Below, one piece after another: positions 36,601 through 50,800 of a stretch of DNA of 64,000 bases. The translations under genes were made by a program, and so were the position numbers. Numbering within the stretch: the stretch's first letter is position 1; every line of letters begins with the position of its first letter. Below the pieces are notes generated by a model. The model saw only the letters and a list, made by a program, of their open reading frames with translations. It was not told the DNA's origin and made no database searches. Source of the stretch: Bugulina stolonifera (lineage: Eukaryota > Bryozoa > Gymnolaemata > Cheilostomatida > Bugulidae); assembly GCA_935421135.1 (NCBI GenBank), contig OW285192.1, forward strand, positions 13,905,501 through 13,969,500. The letters run 5' to 3'.

Positions 36601-39600
36601 ATGCACAACTACTACTGGAGTGTAGGCTGTTATTCTGCGTTTGGGATCTTAATATGCTCCACAAAGTATGGTGCAGTACGCATAAATATCAGTTAAATAC
36701 TGTTTCTCATCTTTTGGAGAGGAAACTATATTGGATACCACCATTATGCTGTGAGCATGCACCAATCTGATCATGCATGCACAACTACTACTGGAGTGTA
36801 GGCTGTTATTCTGCGTTTGGGATCTTAATATGCTCCACAAAGTATGGTGCAGTACGCATAAATATCAGTTAAATACTGTTTCTCATCTTTTGGAGAGGAA
36901 ACTATATTGGTACAAAAATCCTCTCTCGAGCCACTCATTTACAAAAAGATATGTTACAGCAAAGTACTGGTGTTTTAGGCAGTATCTTAGCTTAACTGGC
37001 CTTTCTATTGCCTTGTGGATATATCACAGGCTAGATTTTCATGGGATCTCACCAGTCAATACTAAACCATCCCAACAGTACTTACTGCTAAAGTAGTAGA
37101 AGTATATAGTTGATGGAATAATGTTGGCAAATTAATGTGACTTTATAACTTCAGTATAACTATAAATTTCATGGTGACCTCCTCATGTAAACATATTTGG
37201 CTGAGAGACCATCTGCTCCACTCCCAGACAGGTGTAGCCCAGCCTTTGTACCTTGAGTTAATCTCATCAGTACTCTCTAAGCATGTTGACCCATACCTTT
37301 GGCACCTTGTTGAGGGATAATAACATGCTTACAGTCTCAACCAATTCTCCTAAAGCCCTTTATTATTCCCCCAGGTGACTCCTGCCTTGGTGTTACATAA
37401 TAACTTCCTTGTCCTTCATTGGACGCTGTAAACCAAATATTATGTGTAGACATTGTTTTTATTTATTATTGCAGGGGGCCCATTTCTCTATTCAGATGAG
37501 GCCATCATGGTGGATACTGCACTCAACTACACTGCTTTTGGATATGTATATGGTGGCGGCCAAGTTGACGAAGATCAACTCCGAGAATATGTCAAAACCC
37601 AAATGTTAGTTGCTGTTTCTCCTGTTTACAGTCTGACCAATATATTGTACAACACATGTGCAACTCGAAGTTGGTATATTGGCATTTTGCAAATGGTAGT
37701 TTGAGACCGGATGTTTTAATTTTTGCATGAGAGTTGAGATTTTCTAATATCAGTTCTCCAATTGATACTTCTATCAAACTTCCATTTTCATCATTTCATG
37801 TTCAAACGGTCACGCATCCCTATTAATAGACTTGTATACAAGTTAAACAATCAAATATATACATGTATGTGACAGAATCATGACGCTGGGTTTATACTCA
37901 TAACTGTAGTGTATATTGGTTCATGAGTGATAATTTATATTGATGATGTTTTGTACAGAGAATACTACTTCAGCACAGGCAATCTTCAGAAGGATTTCTT
38001 TCTGAGGAGGAATATGAATACGGATGGATGGATTTCCTTATCTCTTATAGCTTCATTTCACAGAGTACAGGTTAGTTGTGCTGACTACTGTTTGCTATTC
38101 TCTACTCTTCAAACAACAATATTAAAGTCTTAGCGTTTAGAGATCAGTTTAGATCTATATTTTCGTCATTATACACAGTTTTGCTATGCAACTTGATGTG
38201 AACCCAGCTGTTGGAAGTATAGTGCAGCAATATGCATGTATATAGGCCTATATACTCTGTTCAAGTATTCTTATAGGTTACTATATATAAATAAATATCT
38301 CACTGTTCTGAAGATATTTACTAGTAATGCATCATATAGAGTATAGACTTTCCCATGCTTACTTGATTTGCTGAGTATGTGTGCTGTATGCTAGTTTAAA
38401 GACCGGACTCCAAAGAGTATCGTTGATGTTCTTGGTAACGAGTTATTTCGGAATCAATATTAATATATAAATAACTTAGGACTACAAGGACCTTCTGCGT
38501 GGTTCATTTATCCTGTAAGTTAACTGCTCATTTGATGTAACATATACCCTTGTCCACAGGCTCTCACTCAGAATGTAGTATTTCTAAGAGAGGCTTTAAA
38601 AGGTAGTGAGGTGGTAGAAGTGAGTGAAGACAAGCTCTCAATCCGAGCAAAAGATAAACCTACGTCCTGGCCTATACAAGGAGCCTCTACACTTGGCATC
38701 ACTCCAGTCATGGTGGATGGTGTTACAACAAATATCCCTTCCGTTATGCCTAATGCTACTGCTACCAATACAGCAACTCTACCTACTGCCGTATCCAAAA
38801 CGGTTTTTAATCCAGATGTTCCAGAATTTATTCCTGGCAAACAAACCGTCGGTCTGGGCTCAGGTGAGTAGATCAAACCTATTCAATGACAATATTATAT
38901 GTATCATCTGATTATTGAAAAAATGCATTCATCGATAGGCTGCAGAACTTTGAGTTGGTCTTTGTTTTAGTAATAGCCACGAACTTGATTGTAATTCTGT
39001 AATTCATATCTACAGCTCCTGTATCACCTCATCCTTCAAGTACACCTCAAGATATGAGGAGAGATCGCGAAGAGGTGATGGACAGATTGAGACCAGATAT
39101 GACTCCAGGGCTAAGTACTAGCGCACCCGAGAGCAGCACGATGGATGAATGGTTCGAGGTAAGTTGGGGTCAGCTTCATGTAATTTCAAAACTTAAATAC
39201 TATTTTATAGTACAATCCATCATATGAAGTAACAAATTGCTTATAAGTAAATAACATTCAATTAAAATATCATACACAATATTTGAATTGGTCCTCTTGT
39301 TCTTGACCATTCCATAAAGTAATTCTTGCCATGAGGCAGTTGTCCAAGAAATTGTGAATGCTTTCAAATAAAATAACCCCAAGGCTTCATGGTCATTTTT
39401 ACTATTCTGTTCATGTAGGTTCGCCGCAAGTCAGGTAGGAAGGAAGCCAATGAGAGACGATCTAAGCAGCTACAGGAGAATGATGCTAGTCCGGTCAAGC
39501 AGCGGGTGACTTCTCCCAAATCTCCAGCTGGAAAGTCTAGCAAAGCTGCAGTTGATGATGAACAGGAGGAGTTAGACTTCATGTTTGACGAGGAGTTGGA

Positions 39601-42600
39601 ACAGCTGAGAGACGGTGGCGGGAGAAGGAATCAATTCACAGAGTATCTGTAAGTGTATGGTACATGGGTAGCTACCTGTAAGTATGTCATACACAATGTG
39701 TTGTGTAGATGTGCTTGGTCATCACCGCCACTGTATTCCATCACTAGCAGCTCTACACAATCTTTCAAACGACAAACAGTTTTCACAAACTCTTCTATCC
39801 CTTTACTTTTCTATTTTCTGTCCTGTTGATACTACATGTTGTGTATTGTCTACTCTAAAACTAGCCACAAAAGCCTACCACTGAAAATGTATTCTTATAG
39901 ATATTCCTGGTTCATAAAAATGCTTTGTTTCTATTTTAGACGATGTGAACTGATTTTAATGTCGAGTGTTGTTTGTTGTGCCTAATATTGACTTCTTTCT
40001 ATATATTTGTAACAGCTGCCTCTGCAACGATCGTTGTGGCTGCAATGGCTGGTGTCTTCCTCTACTATCTCAGGGGTGCGGCGTTGAGCCCCTCCTATCC
40101 ACCAGTATACTTGTAGTTGATGTAATGAGAGTCTATAAACATAGACTTAAACGTCGGCTACTCTACTGTGTCTGCATCAATCTCTATGTCTATGCCAGGT
40201 CTGACTCTGACGATGATGAGATTGATGATAAGGCTCTGAATAATATACTGATTGTTACCCAAACTCCGCCCTACATGAAGAAACACCCACAGGGAGACAG
40301 ACATCCCAACCCCGACTACCTACCCAGGGCTAAGATGAGCGCAGAGATCGCTAAAGTCATCAACGATGGCCTTTGCTACTATGAGGAAGAACTGTGGACA
40401 GAATACGAGGTAATCAATCAGTCGTACATTATGTTGCAAACTTACGACTAGGATTTTACCTTGACCAAGTCTATCAAAATTGTGTGCAGTCAGGACATTG
40501 GCTAATTCATAGCGCCCGGTTATTGCCGTGATTATGTTCTACTTATATGCTGTGTTGGTTTATTCTAGTTTTTTTCACTCATATTCTTGCGCATCACAAC
40601 AACAACGTAGACCTATAACATGGATATGTATCTCATCAGGGCTGTTATGCCCCGACTCTATTTTTTTACCTTTGCTTTTTCTACCCACATACTTAGTAAG
40701 CTAATTTGTACAAAGTGCAGCAGTTATCATACTGAGCGATGCCTGATTGTTCGTTGAGCATTGATTATCGTTTTATATTTACCCATACAATGTGCTCATC
40801 TCCTACATTGATGTAGGCCTTCGTCGTCAGCCTACCTATTACTAGTTTACATGATAGCCTGTGTTCTAACCTTACTAATGTATCATGTATAATGCTTGTT
40901 ATTCGTTTACTCTTACAGCCAGTGTTTGATCAGTACAAGACTGTGAATGTGATAACGCAGGAACAGTTTAATAGCCTCACTCCCTCCTCTGCTCCTCAAG
41001 TTGAGCACCAAGAGGTACCACCCGCACCTGTCTCAGTAGAAGCCTCAGGTACGCTCCTACTTCACTTTCCATGTCCTCAGCAGGGAAATCACAGTCAGTG
41101 TCAAAGCTGTGATATAATTGTATAATCGAAGTTTTTTTAGTTAGACTTTTCTGTTATTTCAGTCTTGCTCAAACATGTCTATTTTGAAGAAAAAGCAGTG
41201 AAGTTTTAGCTAATGAAAGTGTAAGTTGAAGTGATTCTGCTTCTTTGTACTTGTATTGTAGCCTTATCATGCCATAAGCATAAATGTGTACATATGCAGT
41301 GCATGAAGTATTCAGTGTTGTATTCGGTGTTCATATCTGTGCTGTACGTGTGCGCGCAGGTTCCAGAATCATACCCAAGATGGTGATGACTCCAGCTAAG
41401 CCACAGGTAGCCTCTTCCCTCCCAGACACCATATCTGAGGTACCCATGGCGACTCGAACTCCTCGAACACCAAGAACTCCTCGCAGGTACACCCTATTCT
41501 TTGTCCATAGGCTACATACACACCCGCTGCTACTCATTGGTATTAGCGGGACAGTTTCTAATATACACCTGTATACATATAGTATTAGCTTTTTTTCATT
41601 CTACTATGGAATGGAGGAAAACTTCAAAAGGGTATACTGTGCTGTGACAGTTGAATACGTTAATGTGTTCTAAAATACGTGACTAGATATGGTTGATCGA
41701 GGTGGATTAGTGCTAACCTGCAGCCTCCACAACTAGGCTAGAGATATATGATGCATATAAGGGAATAATACACGTTTTGTACATGTACCACTATTTTACA
41801 TATGCATGTACTATGGTCATCGATTAATTATGTTGGTTGGTTTGTGTGATTGAAATAAGTTAGATGTCTGCATACACTTATGCCGAGTAAAACTGCAAGT
41901 TGTACACATGCATGCATATTACATAGCCGGAAGGGTCAAGGTAAAGACGAAATTCCAGCCAGGTTCTATCCTGTGGTTAAAGACACCTCCAAAGTTCCAG
42001 ATCCCAAGACACCAAGAAAGAAGAAAACTAGACATACCAGTAATCCACCAGTTGAAGCTCATGTTGGATGGATTATGGACGTCAAGTCACATAGACCTAG
42101 AACCACCTCAACCAGTAGTCAATTGTCAGCTAGGTATGCCGACGTTCTAACCCTTTATGTTTATTTCTGTCTCTGTTATGATTTGGTGTAACTATTAGTA
42201 ATGCTGTTATAGTACTTGGAAATCCATTTTCACATCGTCTCCGATTTTACCAACTCATACGCTGACGAGTTTTTAGTTGATTGCACTGATTAATACATAT
42301 ATAGAGTTCATAGTTGAAGGTGAATCTCTCAAAGTTCAGAATATGTTGCTGTGAATGGCTTTCAAACGAGATGCATTTTGTATCCATAATCAATGGTTGA
42401 GGGATGTAACAAGGCGGCTAGTGTTCATTACTTGTATGCTTGCTTAGCCGAGTGTGTTACCGTGTATGCGTTGTCGTTTCAGTCCGTCAGAGAGTCAGAT
42501 GAGCCATGGAAGCGCTGCTCACACATTCACCCACTTCCAGCACCCATCTCACGAACTGCTTAAAGAGAATAACTTTGTATGGCACGTTTACCACAAGTAC

Positions 42601-44082
42601 CACTCCAAGTGTCTCAAAGGTTGGTTGATTGGTTGTTATACTCTCATAGTGTTCCGCTGTAAAAAGCTTTTTAGTTGCGTGTTTATGTACCTATTCAATC
42701 CCGTATATACAACAGGATGTAGAGTATCTGTTTAGATGTACACTGTATGTACATGGACACCAGTTGTTTCATTCTATTAGCTCATATCTGTTTTATGTGT
42801 ATGTTTAGATTATTTTATAACGGCTGTTCTACTCTGTTAATAGATAGGAAAAAGAGCGGAGTTGGTCTCTCCACAGAGATGAACACCCTCTTCAGATTCT
42901 GGTCATTCTTCATCAGACAGCACTACAACAAGAAAATGTACTTAGAGTTCAAAACCTTGGCTCTGGAAGATGCCAAGGCAGGCTACAGGTAAACCTTGAT
43001 GCTTCACCTAACATGCAGCAACCGTAACGCTTTTAGTCAGTATTTTCTCCTATCTGGGCCGATGGTATTGCTGCCAGTAACTCTCATTGCTGAAACCACT
43101 TTTATTCTATCTCATGGGTTTGGAACTTGATTGCGTTCAACTAAATATCACTTCACCATGACACACAGTCAGATGATTTAAAATACTGAGACTGTATTGT
43201 CTCATTCTGTAGGTATGGTTTGGAGTGCCTGTTCAGATTCTACAGCTACGGTCTGGAGAAAAGATTCAGGCCGGATCTGTTTGCCGACTTCCAGGAGGAG
43301 ACGATGCGAGATTATGAAAGTGGTAAGTCTTAATCACACACAAGTTCACTAAAGCTATAATAAAACACATTTGAAGAATGCACTACAGCTCCACCTTGGA
43401 GATTTATCCTATTGCTTTTATGTCAGGTGCAATAGTGTCCTATAATTGTTGTTGTCAGAGCGTCACATGTCCATGAGCTGTTGACGGTGAACATTTGTCT
43501 TTGCAGGACAATTATATGGATTGGAGAAGTTCTGGGCGTTCCTCAAATACACCCGTAAGCAGAATATATCCGTTGATACTAAACTCACAGGCTACCTGTC
43601 CAAGTTTAAACGGTTGGAAGACTTTAGAGTTCAGGTAAGAGTCCTCCTGAAATCGGTAGGAAAATATATTATTGTACCAAAACCATTTCTAGAGCAATGC
43701 TGGGTAACTGTGTTTTCCTACCGTAGAACTGGAGGTAATATGTTTCTTGTTATATATTCAGGAGGATGATACTGACAGAAGTGGTTCCAGGATGAGAACC
43801 ATTTCAGGGGGAGATGGCAGAATTAGGACCATCTCCGGTGGAGATCCCAGAAGAATAAGGAGGGTCAGTGCGGAATCAGGTCAGCATAGGCAACAGCAGC
43901 GTACTAGGGCTCAATCTGGTGATGACACCAAGCCGAGTGGTAGTAAGGGAGCCTCACAATCATCCACATCTACATCCACTAAGGCTACTGGTGCTAAGGC
44001 TACAACAGCAACTGCAGGTGGCGGAGAAACTGGAAAAGTAGCAGCTGCTGCTAAGGAAAGGGAAGGTGATGTGAAGCATTGA
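30675..44082 (+). CDS. LARP1: LARP1 homolog, La motif and DM15 cap-binding protein
   Basis: Twenty-one exons: 30675-31416, 32176-32486, 33433-33546, 33897-34128, 34729-34953, 35281-35472, 35582-35680, 37475-37604, 37959-38070, 38560-38863, 39016-39158, 39419-39648, 40199-40409, 40919-41048, 41360-41486, 41927-42133, 42483-42619, 42844-42988, 43213-43322, 43507-43634, 43762-44082. All phases agree; 1449 codons plus TGA. In order: low-complexity N terminus, [15 protein letters not shown] and RGG-rich linker (exons 5-6), La motif in exons 8-10 ([32 protein letters not shown]), acidic [61 protein letters not shown], then DM15 ([44 protein letters not shown]). LARP1 binds the cap and 5'TOP tract of ribosomal-protein mRNAs downstream of mTORC1. 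By my alignment the human cap-contact residues R840, F844, R879 and Y883 are kept. The C-terminal tail is low complexity ([15 protein letters not shown]). Confidence 0.97.
36558..36909 (+). repeat. Perfect 176-bp tandem duplication in LARP1 intron 7
   Basis: Two adjacent copies, 36558-36733 and 36734-36909, both starting GATACCACCATTATG and ending GAGGAAACTATATTG. I found no difference between them when reading through. This means either a recent duplication or an assembly artefact. Confidence 0.9.
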
Positions 44083-47000
44083 ATCCATTAACTGCTCTAA
44101 CATTTGATTTTCTACGCACGATATAGGGTCATCACACAATATGTTGACATCACACGGAATGTGTTGACATCACACTGAATGTGATGACATCACCCCAGTG
44201 TGGTATCATATCAAGACTGCTGCTGATTATTACTGTAACAGAACTCTGGTCACGTTAATGAAGAGAGTGAAATGGAAAATGATGTTTATATGACTATATC
44301 AGTGATTGCTCACTATATGCCATGATTTGTTCATTTGCTCAGTGTGTGTAGCAGCACTTAGTTTCAATGTCTTTCATGCTCTATACACTTATCTAGAAGT
44401 TGAAAGGAGATGATGCCAGCAATTTACCAAGGTGCAACTGGTTATTTTTCTATATAGCCAGGCCCAGTGTGTAGCTTGTGTTCTGTGACATTTTGCACCT
44501 GATCAGTAGGGCAACAGGCTTCCTATTACATCTACTCTGATCTCTTCATTGTTACTGACTACAATATTCATGCTCTACCAACCCATTATATATCCATGAC
44601 CACTCTTGTATATTCTTATACCCTATTGTGTCCTACATTATGTACTGCTTGTACATGTATCCCCACATAATATTCCTTGCCTTCCATCCTATGCTAGTTT
44701 TTGTATGTAGATATGAATTATAATATATATAGAAGTATATTATTATCTAATACAAAATGATTCTACTAGTTAGGTATGTTCTGAGGAACAGTGGGGCTAT
44801 TGACTGTACGATTTAGATTTTTGTAGTTACTTTCATACTGGTTGTACTATCAAACATTGGTGAGCTTTTTTATGCAATTTGTGGCCTAGTTGTCTTGTCC
44901 TTACTTGAACATCCTTATATATACATTACTGTTGATTTTTGTTCTTGTATCTAGAATTGAATATGTGACCACATAATAGGTGTGCGATCTTTAGAATGAT
45001 GCTCTCACCAGTTACAGTGTATAGTTATTTGTAGTATCAAAAAATATTTGAAAAAACAATATAAATGGTTTTTTGGGGTAAAATAGCTTCAAAATTAGTA
45101 CAAAAATGTCTATGCTATCATAATATTACTGTTTATTATTTAGTCTTCTGATTGTGAGATGGGATGTGTGTGATTGTGTTGTCTCTCTCAGCTCACATTT
45201 ATTATTCTAGTATAATGTATTACATGTATATTAATCAACTGATTTACCTGCCATCCTATCAAATAAGTATGTTACTATGTTAGTAATCTGCATTAAATAT
45301 ATATTATTGTATATCTTTTAAAATCAAAATGGACTAGTTGATTTCACACAGACGGGTTGGGTGGGTGGCCAAATATATCTTGGTTTGAGTAGGGATTCGT
45401 AGAGCTGGTCAGCCCTGGTCAGCCGATATTGGCCTACTTTGTCAAGAACTGTTGTTTTGCTGAATATACATGTACAATGCAAGGATAGATCAATTCAGCT
45501 GCAAATGTATCAAAACAACATGGCCAGACCTTGTTTGAATCAAAATACCATTTTCTAATCTGCAACACAAACTTCACAGGGAAAAAGGAAATCATTATTC
45601 TATGTTCATGACTACTACTCTCTGAATAATATCAAGTGGAACCAAAGCCTATTTACATGATTTGTATACCTTACTTGCCAAGTTTCCCTATTTAGGAGTG
45701 ATGCTCCGGATTATGAAACCCTTGTTTTAAACTGATATTTCCTCGTGTTTTCATTTGTTGAAATATGATGTTTTGGTTTGATTTGAATCAATTAGACATA
45801 AGTTGTCAGTTGCAAAAGGGTAGTTCCCACCCACTGCTTGTCTTTGCTGGAAAGCCGGTACCAGTACCATGGCAAGTATGCTGTATGCACTTCCGTGTGT
45901 TCAGTTCATGTATGTTGCACTGGCAGCACTGCACACCATTTACATTTATTGGGGTTTTCTAAAAGTTGACAGATAACATTTGTTGAAAGCAACAATTGTT
46001 GACCACACATATAAATATATATTATGTACAATGTATAGGAGAGAATAAATAAATAAGAGAAATAAAAACAAAAAAAAAGGGAGGGGAGGCGAGCATTATT
46101 GATGATAGCCGACAATAAAATATAATAGACTGATAGCGGATAGTATGTACACAGTGACAGTAGATTATATAGGAGCTTAGTTGCAAGTAAAAGAGAGACA
46201 GGACTGGTGCAATGTTAGTATACTTGTACAATGACTAAATGTGGACACAATAAAAGGAGAGAAAGAAAAGGGCAAAATGGAGAAACAGGTTGCACAATGT
46301 ACAGAAACTGTACTTGCAAGTATGCATTAATCCGAGGAGACAACTCCTAATTATCTTGCAAGTTTACATTCTTTTGGAGTTATCCTTTACCATGAGCTTT
46401 CGAAATCCTGTATTGGGCACAGTTGGTACAGAAATTGTTCAAAATTTGTTCGGTTTACAGAGAAGATAACTCTAGGGTCGTAGTCTTGTTAATTTGTAGA
46501 TCACACCTTTTAAATTTATTTGTTCAATATTTGAAGTTTATAATTATCTAAAATATTAAAATTCTATTAGCTCTAACATAATTTAAAAATACTGATACAG
46601 AAATAGCTCTATAGTGAACCGGCGACTAATATTTTACTACAGATCTTCTTTGTGTTTCATGTCTGCCCCTTAGATGAGCTTCCGGATTAACTTGTTCCGA
46701 ATTTTCTGACAAAAATACTTATACTTATCTAAGCAGTAAACTACCAAGTCTATAAACAAAGAGAGAGTTCGCTATCTTTGGCTACTATACTAATGTAAAC
46801 AAACGAGAGCGTAATAGATAATTAGCATAATAATAATTATTATATTGTTGTATTTAACTTTATGTTTCATGGGCCCACCCAATTACTGAATTAGTAAAAA
46901 AAGTTAAAAAATAAAATAATGATTACTTCTAATAATTGTGTTCATTGTTTAATTTGAATTAGTATTGGTAATAGTATATAATCCTTTTTACTTAAAGTCA

Positions 47001-47831
47001 AAAATGCAAGGTGACATGAATTCGAAATATAATTGAAGTTGCAAATATGGTAAGGAAATGGCTAAATGATAACCGGTCAGTGTGACTTGAGGGCTCCTAT
47101 CATGGTCTTAATTTTTTAGCTTTGATTATTAAATGACTTGGGTAAGGGTGTCTACAGAAGATGAATAAAATGAGGCAACAGTCAAAGTGCATGTGAGTGA
47201 CTGAACAATCAGAACACAGAGTTCTGGAATCGAGGCCTTGATAGATTTAATTTTTCCTACATGATGTAACTGGTTGCATTCTCTGAATGTCAGTCTCCTC
47301 AGACCACTTATTATTTGACCATTGCATTCGGTAAACTACCGGCCACTCAAATATCTGAAGGCATAGTGTACCGGTGGTCGACAAGTTTAATAAACTCCAA
47401 GCTAGCCCAGTGAAGCTGGGAGAGTTGAAGTTGTTCACCGCTTGGCAATGACATCACCTATTGAAATTTTATTTATTGGATGAAATTGACTATTTGACTA
47501 AAAGTACACAAGCATATCAACGTTTCAGTTCTATTGATAGTAGTATTTGTGGTTAGTAAATAGGCTAATTAATGTTAGTTTCATTATCAGAGATGATAAA
47601 TTCTTATTTCTGCCATTTTAACTTACAATGTGCATGCCTTCATATATCATTTCCCACATAGTAACTGGACTATTTTTCATTTAATCCCCATATTTTAAAG
47701 CATTGTAAGACAGGCTGATCTCTTGCAAATGAATCTTAGAAGAAAAATTATGGATAATGTATGTCTTTGGTCATTATGTTAGTTGCTAAATGTATTTTTT
47801 CTTCATTCTTTGTTTATCAACAGGTCTCAGA
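44083..47831. other. LARP1 3' UTR and intergenic spacer to INPP4
   Basis: It begins with the LARP1 3' UTR, which holds three imperfect copies of GTTGACATCACAC(G/T)GAATGTG at about 44128-44195. A plus-strand ATTAAA is at about 45294. A purine-rich tract of A and G runs at about 46035-46090. Around 46800-46990 the sequence is very AT-rich. No further exon was recognised. Any 5' exon of INPP4 upstream of 47832 is not identified. Confidence 0.5.
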
Positions 47832-50800
47832 ATGCATTTTAATGATGAGGAACTGGCTTTAGCTGCTGTTTCTCTTCCCCATAATTTTAGCAAGGAAGGA
47901 ATCCTCTGCTCTAAACCATATAAAAAGTCTCAAAAGAAATCTAAATCTGTGAAAGGTCAAGGTAGTAATTATGATATGAATTAAATATGACCTAATAGTA
48001 GATTATTTTTACTTAAATTTGTGAGCTTTTGTGGCTTTTATAGTTATAAGACTCCAACAAAAAGTGCGTATGTGATTATTGATGGAAAGTCTGTATTTGC
48101 TTAGCTGAATTGATGTCCCGCTTACAAAGTCTTTGTTTTCTGCTATTCTTGGATTTTATGTTACTTATTAGCTTTCCTTTTAGAATACTTCACAGTTCAC
48201 ACACTAATTGTATTCTTGGTAGGTTATGTCGAAAGATGGTGTTGCCTGAAAGGCAATTTGCTTTTTTGTATGAAAGGTAAAGATCGGGTGAGTACTTTCT
48301 TATGATAGGAATCCATTACAGATTTGTTAGCTTCGCCAATAATTAAAAGTCTAATATGATATTCTAGAATGTACATCATAATACTATGTGAGCAGTGGTG
48401 GTTATATTGTCAGGAATAATGATTGGTTGTTGGGGTTGTTACTGAGCCCCATCTCTTTTACGTGTTGACTAATAATAGTTTTTTACATGTAAGACAATTA
48501 ATGAATTCTAATTTTGATGTGAATGACAGAAAGGCGTAACATAAAGGAATCAGTAACTGTTTTCACTTAAGCAGCCAATTAATAATTGATAATGATGAAT
48601 CTGTTACAACCCTCTAAAACTTACTGTCAAGCCAACCTACTCGGGTTTTCTCTTTTTCCTATAGACGAGTGGTGTCCATGGGGTTATTGTACTGGAGAGG
48701 TGCTCTATTGAATTGGATGCTGAGGAATCTGATTCTCTCTTTTCATTTGTCATTGGTAAGCCAAGGTGATGTCAAGGAGTGGAATATGCCTAGCTTATGG
48801 GTCGTTGGCCGATTTGCATAATATAGCCTTTGATCATAGAAAAGTTTGACAGCATGGTGTTGACTACTCTACTTGACTCCCCTTGTTACTAGTGAATAGG
48901 TAAAGAAAAATGCAGCATAGAAGGTCGGTAAGAAATGATGGATCCCAATCAACTGAATTAATGTGGTCATTTCATGAAACCAAAGTTTCCTCTATATTGT
49001 GTTACAATCTTGTTATCCTTTTGATTGAATGCTGTTCTGTTTAGATTTGTGTACATGGAGTGCATGTTTACTCTTAGGCAGCGATGTTGTTGGTGGCTTG
49101 TGGTTGTGGATTACCGTTATATTCTGGCAAGACCCTTCATACCGAAAGCAGAAATATGGCTTCAGCTCAAGTTAACTTCAATGCTGTTTATAGGTCAAAG
49201 TGGTGGTGATGAACTGATATATTTAGCCTGTAAGACAGAACTAGATCGCGATGAGTGGATATCTGCCCTACATACTGCCAGTTATGAATGTATGAAACTT
49301 CAGCTTGAGAACCTAAGGGAGCAGATTAGTCTAAAGACGGGGAGAGACCCCGTGACGTCCCCACAACATCCAGCTGTGGATTCAACCCTAGGTAAGCACT
49401 AAGATATTTGACAACAAATTCTACCAGCTACTACTGACGGCTGCAACACTGTCATATGTGCAGTATAGTCTATAATATACATGCATATACAATACTATTC
49501 TAATATATTCAGCTACTTGATTTATTTAGCAGCAATGGTATAAAATCTATTTGGAAGCTGTAAAAGTTTCAAATTTGGATCACAGACTGTGTTGTTGTGA
49601 GGGTTAATAACATTATGCATACTATTCTGCATTGATGTTACCTCAGTATTTATACTTATTATTATTACGCAGCAGTTATGTAGTGGTTATGTGGTGGTTA
49701 CAAAATGGTTATGTGGTGGTTACGAAATGGTTTTGTGGTGGTTTTGTGGTAGTTAAGTAGTGATGATGTGATGGTTACATAGTGGCTATGCAGGAGTTAT
49801 GTAATGGCTATGTGCTAGTAAAGTATCTTGAAGTTTCAGTCATAATGAATATCATATATATTTGTAGTTTCAGAACATGAAGCACCATTCATAGAGATGT
49901 GTCTGTGTAAGTAGTATTATTATATACAGAGCCTCATTACCTGTGTGGGTTATGCTGATAGCATGGTAATTATATTCAGTCAATGCTATAATATGCTAGT
50001 AACCTAAGTGTATCCTTGCTGTATAATAAATGTGTGTCATTGTGTTAGACTGAGTTCCCAATCATCCATAAAGGTCCCTAGGAAGGGGTAGTATACTGCT
50101 GTAAATTCTTTTGAATAGTTTAGATATGGGTAACCTTGCTATATACATGTAAGTGTAACATATATGTTGTACTGTATGTGTGTGTATGTTTATTACACTT
50201 GCAGCATCTACATTGTACATACGAGTACACTACATGTGTTTGTGCTTCATAGACATTGAGTATCATAACTCAGGGGCGTATTTTAAGGGGCGGCAGGGAG
50301 GCACTGCCGCCCCTGTTGCCAAAATAAAGTGGCCTAAAAACACTACTTTTGAAAATTTGAGACTTTGCTTCATTTCCGGTTTGCGACCGAAGCGTTATCA
50401 CTCTAGTGTTACCTCTATGACTCTACTTATAACTCTATGGTGTTGCGTCGTAACAATAACCAGTAATCTTGGATTAATTACTACATTGCAAGTGGCACAC
50501 AAAGGGGTCCATAAAACTGTGTGCTCTGCTAAAAGACTCTATGGCTATGCCAAGGTTAAAAACTTGCGGTCTTGTGAATGAATGAATAAATATTTTTTAT
50601 GAATAGTTCTTTATACCAAGGAAAAAGTAATAAATGCAAAAGTAAAAGTGGTGAACAGTTGAATCAGGTGAATCAATTTGTAAGTCATTGTTATCCATGA
50701 GGTGGTTCCTTCCCTGTCACTGACTACGAGCAGGTGCATGAAATTTAATTCCAATATTTATATTATTTTCTTTTGGCTTCTTTCAAAAATATTTATGATA

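Noticed and set aside
38568..38876. 102-codon minus-strand frame over LARP1 exon 10
   Set aside because: Antisense shadow; the plus frame matches LARP1 and joins in phase on both sides.
46020..46280. Purine-rich A/G tract as a SINE
   Set aside because: No pol III boxes or target duplications seen; low-complexity sequence is the simpler reading.
49025..49193. Upstream part of an open frame leading into INPP4 exon 4
   Set aside because: The acceptor at 49193 gives the correct phase from exon 3; the upstream residues do not continue the PH pattern.
50180..50581. 133-codon frame at the left end of the TIR element
   Set aside because: It starts in host intron and crosses the element end, so it is not a conserved unit.
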